Shown here piece after piece: positions 8,519-16,592 of a DNA stretch of 64,000 nt. The DNA is taken from the NCBI RefSeq assembly GCF_000422505.1, contig NZ_AULX01000012.1:62001-126000 (forward strand), in the 5' to 3' direction. Every line of letters starts with the position of its first letter. The stretch's first letter is position 1. Position numbers and translations under genes: made by a program. Under the pieces are notes generated by a model. The model was not told the DNA's origin and did no database searches. It saw nothing but the letters and a program-made list of their open reading frames with translations. The DNA comes from Paenibacillus pinihumi DSM 23905 = JCM 16419. Its GTDB lineage: Bacteria > Bacillota > Bacilli > Paenibacillales > Paenibacillaceae.

Positions 8519-9508
8519 TTAGGACTTTCTTAAAGCCTGGCGCTTTGCCAAGGCCAATATTTCATCTGCAATAAGATCAGGGCGGTATTGATGAATATAG
8601 TGGTCGGTATCCTTGATTACCATTTGCTTTGACTGCGTGGACCAGGAGGTGAATTCCTCCTCGTATTTGTTCCATACATCATCGGCAACCCCCAAGTAGT
8701 CGGCAGTCAGAATCGTAAGCGGAAACGTGAAGGGCTTTTTGTCATCCAATACGGTCTTCGCATTCGTATGCATTTGACGGAGTTCGTCTTCCATGTTGGC
8801 TGTGTTAAGCTTAATCAGTGAGGCAGCCAGGTCAATCTGCTTCAGCTCATCCGGTACGAATTTCAAGCCATTGCGGGCTGCCCGGGAGCTTTCGATAAAA
8901 CTGTCCGATTGAAAAATGAGCCTGAGCACGCCTGTTTTGGCGAGCAGTTGCGTGAGAAAACCGCCGCTTGCAGTTTCCGATTTATCCGCGTAGTAATATT
9001 CCGGACTTCCACTATCCAGCATCACCATTCCCGCTACCTCATCCGGGTATTTCTGTGCAAACCGGATGGTTTCAAGCGACCCTAGCGAATGGGCCACAAG
9101 CAGGTAAGGAGGCTTCTGGCCGGATGCCTCAAGCACCCCATGTATTTCACTGGCTATGGTATCGATGTCACGCTTCGTGTCGGTTGTGTCGCTGTACCCG
9201 TAGCCGAACCGGTCGTATACGGCGAATTTAACATGTGGCGCGAGCTTATCATACAGCGGGGAAAAATCTGCATACGGATTGGCCGTTCCCCATCCGGAAG
9301 CGAGTACAACCGTTACATCCCCTTGGCCTCCGCTATATAGATGCATATTATGGCCATTCACATTGTAGAGCTTTCCGCTCGGGGTGTACGATTTCAGATC
9401 CTTCCGGGCATTTACTTGCTCATACACCACGCCTGACCCGACAAGAAGGACAAGCATAGCCAAAGCGGAAATAGCTGTCATCCATAGTCTTTTACGCCAT
9501 TTTTTCAT
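8519..9508 (-). CDS. Membrane-anchored alpha/beta hydrolase
   Basis: 329-aa alpha/beta-fold hydrolase. An N-terminal hydrophobic segment after MKKWRKRL (about residues 10-29) acts as an uncleaved anchor or signal. The core shows an oxyanion region (VLASGWGTA), AVYDRFGYGYSD, nucleophile elbow AHSLGS (catalytic Ser) and a late KDTDHYIH (catalytic His). ATG 9508 is chosen because AAAGGAGA sits 9 nt upstream; a longer in-frame start at 9580 would precede it with a hydrophilic tail and no better site. Substrate unknown. Confidence 0.85.
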   Translation of the reverse strand: MKKWRKRLWMTAISALAMLVLLVGSGVVYEQVNARKDLKSYTPSGKLYNVNGHNMHLYSGGQGDVTVVLASGWGTANPYADFSPLYDKLAPHVKFAVYDRFGYGYSDTTDTKRDIDTIASEIHGVLEASGQKPPYLLVAHSLGSLETIRFAQKYPDEVAGMVMLDSGSPEYYYADKSETASGGFLTQLLAKTGVLRLIFQSDSFIESSRAARNGLKFVPDELKQIDLAASLIKLNTANMEDELRQMHTNAKTVLDDKKPFTFPLTILTADYLGVADDVWNKYEEEFTSWSTQSKQMVIKDTDHYIHQYRPDLIADEILALAKRQALRKS

Positions 9509-9686
9509 TTCTGGCACTCTCCTTTGATGTAACAACTGCTCTTGTTGCATATCCCCATTGTAATTGTCCAAGCTTAACACGGAGAAAACCGTATCTTAAT
9601 TTCAGCTTAATTATAGATTTGCTCTGTCAGCCAGGCAGAAATAACCGCTCTCTGGCTTATTCTTTTCCAAAGCGTGGAATTGAACA

Positions 9687-9722
9687 CAAAAAAATCGCGG
9701 TCATTAAATATCTCCGCGATTT
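9687..9722 (-). terminator. Terminator of the methyltransferase-like gene
   Basis: AAATCGCGG/CCGCGATTT stem with a T-run in the minus direction. Confidence 0.78.
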
Positions 9723-9778
9723 CTTGTAACAGCAAGCTGAACCAACGCCGCCTCACCAGTAGTCTTAGTCTTATTAAG

Positions 9779-11341
9779 CTAGGCGTTGTTTTGGAAATGG
9801 TGTAACAACGCTGCTGCTTCTTCATGCTCAGGCTCAAGCTCTAATAATTTTTCCAGATAATGCAAAGCATCCGCTTCAAGCTCCAGCTCGAAACAGCAAA
9901 TGGCGAGGCAGTAAAACACTGTGGATACGTTGTCATCGTCATACCAATTTATCGATATTTCCAAATAACGCTTAGACTCTGCGTACATATCCATCTCAAA
10001 CAATATTAATCCGGCATCGAGGGCCAAATCGTATCGTTGTTCCATGACATAGTAGGCGGACCACATCAGATGTATACCTCTCGCAATATCTTGAAGTTCA
10101 TCTTCGTTCGCATCTGGCAGCAGACGGGACATCTGTTTCGTGCACTGTATGAAAAACTCGGCGTCATAGCCGCCCAAACGCCAGAAGCTTAATATTTGCT
10201 GCAGGCCCATGCTGTCCAAATGAAGATCTACCCATTCCTTCAGATTGAAGAAATCATCCGGACCAAACCGTTCAACAAACCGGCGGTAAGCCAGCCGGGT
10301 ATTCGTGTAGCCAGCCGGATCATTCAAATTAAGAATGCAGCCCACATTTATATTTTTGTAATGATGAGGGGGGAATAGGGTCACAGCACCCTGTTGTTCG
10401 AAAAAATGCTGAAACGGGTGATAATTGGCGTTGAAAGAAAAACTTCCATGCAAAATCAGCTCCGGCGGTTCAGCGAATTTAAAATTGTCAATCAGATGAT
10501 CTCCCTTATCTGCGGTTACTAAGAGAAATCCGGCTTGGGACAATTGATTCAACCGCTCCAGACAAGTGAAGCCGGCGGCAGGGAATAAGATATGCGAATC
10601 TTGCAGCTGCTCCTGATATATGGAAATGACCTCACGGTAAGGGTAGGTTTCCTGTTCATACTCCGGTGCATGCCGATACTCATAATGCAAAGACATTTGC
10701 TTGATGACTTCGGACGGTTTGAGCGAATCAGTGTGTTCAGGCAACTCAACAATAACATCAGCCTCATAGACTTGTCCCTGTTCCCCAATATAAATCAACT
10801 CTTGGGGTATGCCATCAAAAAAGTAATTCGCAACAATAATTAAAGGCTGTTTCAAATCTCCTGCACGGATCGCAGTTTTTGCGACTACCAATTCCAGGGC
10901 AGTATCATGAACAGCGTCAAATCGCGCAAAATCAAGTAATCCCTCGGCAATAAAAGTTTGCAGAGCGGGATGCTCCTTCCAGGCTAATACATTCGTCATC
11001 GCCAAATCCGTCATCACATAACGGAAGGGTGGCAAAGCTAGTCCGGCATAATCTCTCAGCTTGCACAATTCAACCAGCACATGGTAAGCAAACCGGCCTG
11101 CTCCTGCTCCAAGCTCCACAATGCAAACTGGCTCAGAATCATAGCCCTTGCCCATAAGATCCTGAAGAAGCCCGAAGATTATTTCTGCATACGAGGTCGC
11201 AATCATCGGATTGCTCGTGATGTATTGAGGAACCTGGTCATTGTTCCAGGCTCTCGGTCCTTCTTGTTCATAATATGCCCGCTGCAAATCCCATATAGGT
11301 GCATCGCTGAAGCGGTAACGCTGTTGTTTTTTATCAGTCAT
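9779..11341 (-). CDS. SAM-dependent methyltransferase-like protein with TPR-like tail
   Basis: 520-aa cytoplasmic protein. Residues about 60-190 contain a class I SAM-binding signature, VCIVELGAGAGRFAYHV, followed by FRYVMTDLAM and IIVANYFFDGIPQEL. This layout resembles the NDUFAF7/MidA-type arginine methyltransferases. The last hundred residues (DLALDAGLILFEMDM, AESKRYLEISINWYDDD, EADALHYLEKLLELEPEH) look like two or three tetratricopeptide repeats, suggesting a protein partner. The gene is flanked by its own terminator and a separate upstream region, hence monocistronic. Target unknown. Confidence 0.75.
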   Translation of the reverse strand: MTDKKQQRYRFSDAPIWDLQRAYYEQEGPRAWNNDQVPQYITSNPMIATSYAEIIFGLLQDLMGKGYDSEPVCIVELGAGAGRFAYHVLVELCKLRDYAGLALPPFRYVMTDLAMTNVLAWKEHPALQTFIAEGLLDFARFDAVHDTALELVVAKTAIRAGDLKQPLIIVANYFFDGIPQELIYIGEQGQVYEADVIVELPEHTDSLKPSEVIKQMSLHYEYRHAPEYEQETYPYREVISIYQEQLQDSHILFPAAGFTCLERLNQLSQAGFLLVTADKGDHLIDNFKFAEPPELILHGSFSFNANYHPFQHFFEQQGAVTLFPPHHYKNINVGCILNLNDPAGYTNTRLAYRRFVERFGPDDFFNLKEWVDLHLDSMGLQQILSFWRLGGYDAEFFIQCTKQMSRLLPDANEDELQDIARGIHLMWSAYYVMEQRYDLALDAGLILFEMDMYAESKRYLEISINWYDDDNVSTVFYCLAICCFELELEADALHYLEKLLELEPEHEEAAALLHHFQNNA

Positions 11342-11443
11342 TACATCGTATCCTGTTCTTTTCTAGTTATTCTTGCAACAATCCTGATTTGAAGCTTTCT
11401 TATCTATAATCATACCCTCTAGTATCTTTGACAAGTACCGGTG

Positions 11444-11477
11444 AAAAAAAACAGGAGCTCTTACGAGTAAGAGCTCC
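11444..11477 (-). terminator. Terminator of the ndh operon
   Basis: GGAGCTCTTAC-GA-GTAAGAGCTCC perfect 11-bp stem followed in the minus direction by eight T residues. Confidence 0.9.
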
Positions 11478-11491
11478 CTTTGATGGATGAA

Positions 11492-12670
11492 TTAGTAAAC
11501 CAGAGAGAAAAGACCGTTGATGTGCGACAGGTAACGGACGTTACTTGCTTCCTTCATCAGGGTAGCAGGCGTACCTTTCAGCTTCAGCTGATTGCCGCCG
11601 ATTGTACCGATTGCGTCTTTTCTGCCCAGGCTCGCCAGAGTTCCGGAGAATACCGGATCGAAAGCTTTTTGCGGCAGGCCTTTGGAAACTGCGAACAGGT
11701 TGTAACCAACAGCCTCACCCATTTGCCATGCGACTTGTGCGCTTGGCGGATAAGGACGGCCTTCCGGTCCGAATACAACTGCGCTGTCACCAGCCAGGTA
11801 TACTTCCGGATGGGAAGTGGATTGCAGGAACTCGTTAACAGTTGCACGGCCGCGGTTTACTTCCACGCCGGACTCTGCAACAAGCGGATTGCCGGTTACG
11901 CCGCCAGTCCAAACCAGTGTATTGGTTTCGATGGAAGAACCGTCTTTAAGCAGAACTTTGCTGCCTTGAACTTCGGTAACGGCTACGCCGATAAGGAATT
12001 TTACACCGCGGTTCTCCAGGGAAATCTTCGCACGCTCAACCAGGTCAGGCGCAAATCCAGCCAGGATGGAAGGTGCTGCCTCAACGCAGTACAGGGAGAT
12101 ATCGTTGAAATCTACGCCTTTTTCTGCGCAAACTTTAGGCAATTTATCCACCAGTTCACCAATCAGCTCAATACCGGACAGGCCGCCGCCGCCGATAACG
12201 ATGTTGGCGTCAGCAGGGTTTTTGGATTTTGCATATGCATCCAGACGTGCTTCTACGTGGGCACGGATACGGTTGGCATCCTCAACGGATTTGAGCGTCA
12301 TGCTGTACTCTTGCAGACCAGGGATACCGAAGAACGCTGTTTCGCTTCCCAGTGCGATAACGAGGTTATCGTAGGAAGTGGTGCTGCCGCCGGCAAGCTT
12401 CACTTGCTTCTGCTTCAAATCGATGCTTTGTACAGAATCGATCACCAGGTTTACGGACTTGCCTTTCAGCAGCTTGCTCAAAGGCAGAGCAACGTTACGC
12501 TCGTCCAGGCCGCCAACAGCAAGACGGTGCAGTTCGGTCACGATTTGGTGAGAAGGAATTTTGTTGATAACTGTAATCGTTGCTTCTTGTTCAGAAAAAT
12601 GTTTGCGGGCAGTCAGTGCGGTCAGAAGTCCGCCGTAGCCTCCACCCAAGATTAGAATATGCTTCGACAT
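11492..12670 (-). CDS. ndh: Type II NADH dehydrogenase
   Basis: 392-aa single-subunit, non-proton-pumping NADH:quinone oxidoreductase that passes electrons from NADH to menaquinone at the membrane face. Visible features are the FAD-binding GGGYGGL at the N-terminus, NADH-binding IGGGGLSGIELIGEL at about 158-172, and FAD-binding YLAGDSAVV at about 300. Quinone-site helices are plausible near the C-terminus. It lies directly downstream of a DUF1641 gene and shares its promoter region, which carries a Rex/Fnr-type palindrome, consistent with redox control of respiration. Confidence 0.93.
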   Translation of the reverse strand: MSKHILILGGGYGGLLTALTARKHFSEQEATITVINKIPSHQIVTELHRLAVGGLDERNVALPLSKLLKGKSVNLVIDSVQSIDLKQKQVKLAGGSTTSYDNLVIALGSETAFFGIPGLQEYSMTLKSVEDANRIRAHVEARLDAYAKSKNPADANIVIGGGGLSGIELIGELVDKLPKVCAEKGVDFNDISLYCVEAAPSILAGFAPDLVERAKISLENRGVKFLIGVAVTEVQGSKVLLKDGSSIETNTLVWTGGVTGNPLVAESGVEVNRGRATVNEFLQSTSHPEVYLAGDSAVVFGPEGRPYPPSAQVAWQMGEAVGYNLFAVSKGLPQKAFDPVFSGTLASLGRKDAIGTIGGNQLKLKGTPATLMKEASNVRYLSHINGLFSLVY

Positions 12671-12704
12671 ACTTATCCTCCGTTCTAATTATGTTCCGAT
12701 CAGA

Positions 12705-13139
12705 TTAACGTTGCTTTTGACGCTCGGCCTGCACATCCAGGAAGGCTTGCGCAAAGCGCAACGTCTTTTGAACTTGAGGGTCTTTCAGCATTCTAAGCAA
12801 ACCAAACAAACCAATCGAGGACTGTTCAGTTTGAGCACGGTCGCCCGCTTCTACAGCAGCGGAAGCAATGCCCTTGGCCTTATCCGTAATCGGCTTCACA
12901 AACTCTGAAATACCACCCGCGAAATCGTTGATCAATACTTTGTCTGTAGCTACAGTCTGGGCAACATCATATGCCTTGGTCATAATCGTAACCATCTCTG
13001 CGAGCTTCGGCAGATGCTCCACCAGCTCAGTCAGGGATTTCTGTACCTCCGGCTTCATAAGCTGATCCAGAATATCCAGCTCTCCGCGTGCGGAACCTGA
13101 AGCTTCTCCTACCGGTTGTTGCGTTAAAGTATCCGACAT
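12705..13139 (-). CDS. DUF1641 domain protein
   Basis: 144-aa soluble helical protein with the DUF1641 pattern (ILDQLMKPEVQKSLTELVEHLPKLAEM and GLFGLLRMLKDPQVQKTLRFAQAFL). In Firmicutes such genes accompany formate dehydrogenase or NADH dehydrogenase genes. Here it precedes ndh by 34 bp, supporting an accessory role with this oxidoreductase. The mechanism is unknown. Confidence 0.85.
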   Translation of the reverse strand: MSDTLTQQPVGEASGSARGELDILDQLMKPEVQKSLTELVEHLPKLAEMVTIMTKAYDVAQTVATDKVLINDFAGGISEFVKPITDKAKGIASAAVEAGDRAQTEQSSIGLFGLLRMLKDPQVQKTLRFAQAFLDVQAERQKQR

Positions 13140-13220
13140 TTAAAACAGCCTCCCATGCTTGAATGAACCACTCTTTTATCCTGCGCTCGCTTGGATGCTT
13201 TAGACTGATCTATGATTGCT

Positions 13221-13252
13221 TATCACAACACAAATTGTGATAAATTTCACAA
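13221..13252 (-). promoter_or_regulatory. Rex/Fnr-type operator upstream of DUF1641-ndh
   Basis: TTGTGATAAATTTCACAA (13235-13252) is a perfect 6-bp dyad, about 95 bp before the DUF1641 start. It fits the Rex pattern (TTGTGA-N6-TCACAA) and the Crp/Fnr pattern TGTGA-N6-TCACA. A second overlapping dyad, TATCACAA-N6-TTGTGATA, spans 13221-13242. Rex control of ndh by NADH/NAD+ ratio is well established in Bacillus and is the preferred reading. Confidence 0.72.
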
Positions 13253-13478
13253 TAGGGCCAGAATAAGGCCGGATAAAGGCTGGAAAAAGAATGGCTTGAT
13301 CACATTTACGTCCATTTTAGTCCTATTTCGTCTGAACTGCAATTATAATTTTAAAATTAGACAAAATTTAATTTTTTATACCGGATAAGTCTGGAAATAT
13401 TTCTTTAAAAATGTTATTTTTCATACTATTGGACTAATAGTGTTGTCACATGTCTGACATCTGACACAGATTGATTGC
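13253..13478. other. Divergent promoter region
   Basis: About 225 bp of AT-rich sequence between the ndh operon and the lipoprotein gene. No ORF or further structured element was recognised. Confidence 0.5.
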
Positions 13479-13496
13479 AAGGAGGGACTTCATACA

Positions 13497-15212
13497 ATGC
13501 CTATAGAAAAAACAAAGGGTACAACGAACGTGCTTTGCAGAACACATTGTGTTTTAACATTTATAGTTCTCCTATGTCTTGTTATTATAACGGGATGCGA
13601 CTCCGGGGTCAGCAGGGACGGAAAGTTGAGACTGCAGGTGCCTGAGTCTTCATTAGTCCGGTTTATGGAGATAAGCACTGCCGGGAGCAGCATCAACGCG
13701 GGAGAATACCGGATTGAGGATGCAGAGAAGCTGGGCAAACTGCTGGAAGGCATGCGTCAGGCCAACGCCAAGCCGGATGGGATTGAAGACCTGGAGCCGT
13801 CCGGACAGCAGTATAACCTGACGATTCATGAAGAACAGGTGTCCAGCACATATGTGATTGATGATCTCCGGAGTTCGGACGCGACGGTCTGGTCTGTTAA
13901 AATCAGCAAGGAAAATGAAAATGGCACGATGGATGCATGGGTCGTTCCGTCTGCCTGGCTCAGTCTGATACTGGACGAGCCTGTCGTACCTTCGCTATGG
14001 CTATTCACGAACAATGAGAGCGCCAGTGTGACCGTCCTTGCAAACCGGGAGCTGAAGCGGGATACAGCGGAGCAATCCGTAGCGGATTCTCTCCGCCTCG
14101 TTCTCCCTGAGAATGCCCGTGCGCCTGCATATGACATCTACTGGAGTGACCCGGGACGTTTTGTCGTCCGATTCTCAGAAAAGCCCAGTGCACCGCTCCT
14201 GCTGCGGTTCGACAAGCTCTTGTCGGTATCCGGCGAGTCATTTGTTGACCCGGATCGTGCGGATTCAGCAGAGGCAGTGCTGGGAGACCGGGGCGGGCAG
14301 CGTATACGCTGGATTAACCCGGCAAAGCAAAGCGAAACGGTGCAGATGTTCAAAGATACGGCGCTGCTTCAACCCATACATGAAGGCTCCTATCAGGCGG
14401 ACAAGCTGATGGCTTACCATTTTGACGGGACGCAGACGATCATTGAAAGGGACGGGGGAAAGCAGCGGCGGCTTGGCATCACGAAATGGCCAGATGCAGA
14501 GGGAAGCTATCCCAATGATTACGGAGCGGATGTGTTGTATTCGGACCGGATGCTGAATGGCGAGACGTATGCCGTCTATGGCAACCGCACCTTATATCGT
14601 GTCCATCTTAATACCGGAGAGATTAAGAAGCTGTATACATCCCCGGCGCCGGTTTACGGAATGGCTTCCTCTCCGGACGGGGAACGGGTAGCACTGTTGA
14701 TTTCATCGCACAGCCTGGGCCCTGATGCCGACCTGATCGTGTTCTCCAAGGACGGGAGAAAGCTGTTCAGCAGGGCAAATGCCGGGTATATCAACAAAAG
14801 CGACGGCTTCCTGTTCGTGGCCCCGATGACCTGGCCGGATAATTCGACAGTTGTGGTTCCCCGTTCTTCGGAAGCAGGCAGTCGGGTTCGTATCCATATC
14901 GGCAGCAAGGAGGAGACACCATACCCGTCCAGCAAGCTGCCGGATAGCGCAGCGGCACTGCTTGCTGAGACGTTGTCCGGGCAGCATACGGTTAGTCATA
15001 TTGTGCCGCAGCAGGATGCTCAAGGCGTATTCGGGCGCTATATAATGTTTAAAACCGGGAACGGTTGGGTGTGGATTTATGACCTCAACAAGCATGCGCT
15101 ATCGTGGTACGGCACAGGTATCCCGATCAGTTGGACGAAAGAGGGCGAGGCTGTGGTCTGGACCTCTGATCATGAGCATACGACCTTCTATATCGGGATG
15201 GATACGGATTGA
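13497..15212 (+). CDS. Lipoprotein with predicted beta-propeller-like repeats
   Basis: 571-aa extracytoplasmic lipoprotein. The hydrophobic stretch FIVLLCLVII is followed by lipobox ITGC (Cys34). The mature part is beta-rich; YGMASSPDGERVALLISS and ITKWPDAEGSY resemble blades of WD40/TolB-type propellers, and the middle includes a SbsA/Ig-like LPENARAPAYDIYWSDPGRF segment. AAGGAGGG precedes the ATG. It stands divergent from ndh and convergent with the deacetylase operon. The role is unknown; a surface scaffold or sensor is possible. Confidence 0.75.
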   Translation: MPIEKTKGTTNVLCRTHCVLTFIVLLCLVIITGCDSGVSRDGKLRLQVPESSLVRFMEISTAGSSINAGEYRIEDAEKLGKLLEGMRQANAKPDGIEDLEPSGQQYNLTIHEEQVSSTYVIDDLRSSDATVWSVKISKENENGTMDAWVVPSAWLSLILDEPVVPSLWLFTNNESASVTVLANRELKRDTAEQSVADSLRLVLPENARAPAYDIYWSDPGRFVVRFSEKPSAPLLLRFDKLLSVSGESFVDPDRADSAEAVLGDRGGQRIRWINPAKQSETVQMFKDTALLQPIHEGSYQADKLMAYHFDGTQTIIERDGGKQRRLGITKWPDAEGSYPNDYGADVLYSDRMLNGETYAVYGNRTLYRVHLNTGEIKKLYTSPAPVYGMASSPDGERVALLISSHSLGPDADLIVFSKDGRKLFSRANAGYINKSDGFLFVAPMTWPDNSTVVVPRSSEAGSRVRIHIGSKEETPYPSSKLPDSAAALLAETLSGQHTVSHIVPQQDAQGVFGRYIMFKTGNGWVWIYDLNKHALSWYGTGIPISWTKEGEAVVWTSDHEHTTFYIGMDTD

Positions 15213-15282
15213 GGCAAGTGCAGGAAGATATGAGGGATTCACTCAAGAGCTCCCGAGGCAAAAAAGCAGCATAGCTTGATAT

Positions 15283-15320
15283 AAAAAAGCCTTCGCTTCA
15301 ATACAAGAAGCGAAGGCTTT
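15283..15320 (-). terminator. Terminator of the deacetylase gene
   Basis: AAAGCCTTCGCTTC/GAAGCGAAGGCTTT stem with a T-run on the minus side; may also serve the plus-strand lipoprotein gene. Confidence 0.85.
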
Positions 15321-15328
15321 CCAGTCCG

Positions 15329-16483
15329 TTATGCATTTTTACTAAAAGTCAGCCTCGCTTCCTTGCTGGGAGCGTCCCAGGCAAGGCTGATATTGTTCTT
15401 ATCGCAATATTGGCGCAGCGACACCAGCTTGGCTGCTTTGCCATCTTTGCCTGATCCGTCAAAGGAAGCCGAGGTCAGGTTCTTCAGATGGTTAATTACA
15501 ATTTTGGGATTTTCCTTGACATCGGCGCCGTTCACACGGAATCCATTCGCATCCTTGCTGGAATTAATCCCTTTCTTGACGGTGAAGGAGATGTTGATAT
15601 TCAGTGATTTCAATACCTCCAGCACATCTTTGTTGAATGCGCCGTAAGGGAAGGCGATGATACTGTCCGTATTGCCCAGTTCTTCCTTTAACCGCTCTTC
15701 CGCTTTTTTCAAATCATCTGTAATTCGTTCCTTGTATTCTTGCTCAGTCTCTTTGCGCTGTTCATTCTCCAGGTACATGCGGCTCGTCAACGCAGGCTTG
15801 GTGTGGCCTTTCGTGTCGACATTGATATAGAGATGGGAGTCATACGTATGGTTGTAGAAGGTCATGCCTTCCTTTTGCATTTCACGCATCTGATCCCAAG
15901 TCATCTTCGGCACGCCAATCCGTTTGTCGATGAAGGAGACGATTACAAAGTTGGTTGCAGGATATTCATACTTTTTCAGCACCGGGTAAGCCAGCTTATA
16001 GAAGCTCTCATAGCCGTCATCAAAGGTAATCAGCACCGCATTGTCCGGCACCTGCTTCTGATTCAGGATAAAATCGGAGTATTCCTTCATGCTGATGACA
16101 TGGAATCCATTGGTTTTCAAAAGCTCCATCTGCTCTTCAAAATCTTTAACCGACAAGGCGGCCTTGGTTGTCTTGCCTTCTGTAATGTCGTGATACATCA
16201 GAACGGCAACCTGATCTTTAAAGTAAACGGTACCTTCCACGTGTTCAGCAGGCGGTTCCTCGCCATCTTCCACTGCTTTTTTCAAAAAGTCAGAAGGAAC
16301 CATCAGTCTGCCCTCCGAATTTATGGCAGCTCCGGTATTGTCCCACACCTTTCCATTCACCACAATCTTAATGGAAGGATCAGGCTCAAGATTCTCTGCA
16401 GGCTTGCTGCAGGCGCTTAAAATCATGGATGCGATAAGCATGAATGAAAGCAGAATCATCCATGACTTGCGTTTGGTTTGCAT
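15329..16483 (-). CDS. Lipoprotein polysaccharide deacetylase inside a split CuAO-like domain
   Basis: 384-aa lipoprotein (lipobox LSAC, Cys25). Residues about 90-300 form a NodB/PgaB-type deacetylase domain: VLMYHDI, catalytic ITFDDGYES, HTYDSH and FPYGAFN. It likely removes acetyl groups from a wall or capsule polysaccharide outside the cell. The N-terminal IKIVVNGKVWDN...GRLMVPSDFL and the C-terminal LVSLRQYCDKNNISLAWD look like the two halves of a copper-amine-oxidase-N-like substrate-binding domain, into which the deacetylase has been inserted. It lies downstream of the kinase gene and probably responds to that system. Confidence 0.85.
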   Translation of the reverse strand: MQTKRKSWMILLSFMLIASMILSACSKPAENLEPDPSIKIVVNGKVWDNTGAAINSEGRLMVPSDFLKKAVEDGEEPPAEHVEGTVYFKDQVAVLMYHDITEGKTTKAALSVKDFEEQMELLKTNGFHVISMKEYSDFILNQKQVPDNAVLITFDDGYESFYKLAYPVLKKYEYPATNFVIVSFIDKRIGVPKMTWDQMREMQKEGMTFYNHTYDSHLYINVDTKGHTKPALTSRMYLENEQRKETEQEYKERITDDLKKAEERLKEELGNTDSIIAFPYGAFNKDVLEVLKSLNINISFTVKKGINSSKDANGFRVNGADVKENPKIVINHLKNLTSASFDGSGKDGKAAKLVSLRQYCDKNNISLAWDAPSKEARLTFSKNA

Positions 16484-16592
16484 ATGTTATTCTCCTCCTT
16501 ACTCATTACTACTATATCGTATTATAAACAATAGTGCTTAACAGTTTGGCTGTCAAAATCTTAACAATCGCTTAAGAATTTCTTTTATGGTT

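Noticed and set aside
9607-9837. Minus-strand 76-codon frame downstream of the methyltransferase-like gene
   Set aside because: It spans the terminator and overlaps the 3' end of the real gene in another frame.
11480-12655. 391-codon open frame on the plus strand opposite ndh
   Set aside because: It is the antisense shadow of the clearly conserved NADH dehydrogenase; its protein is cysteine-rich without family motifs and it begins inside the terminator of ndh.
15740-16420. 226-codon plus-strand frame opposite the deacetylase
   Set aside because: Shadow of a gene with lipobox and NodB motifs.
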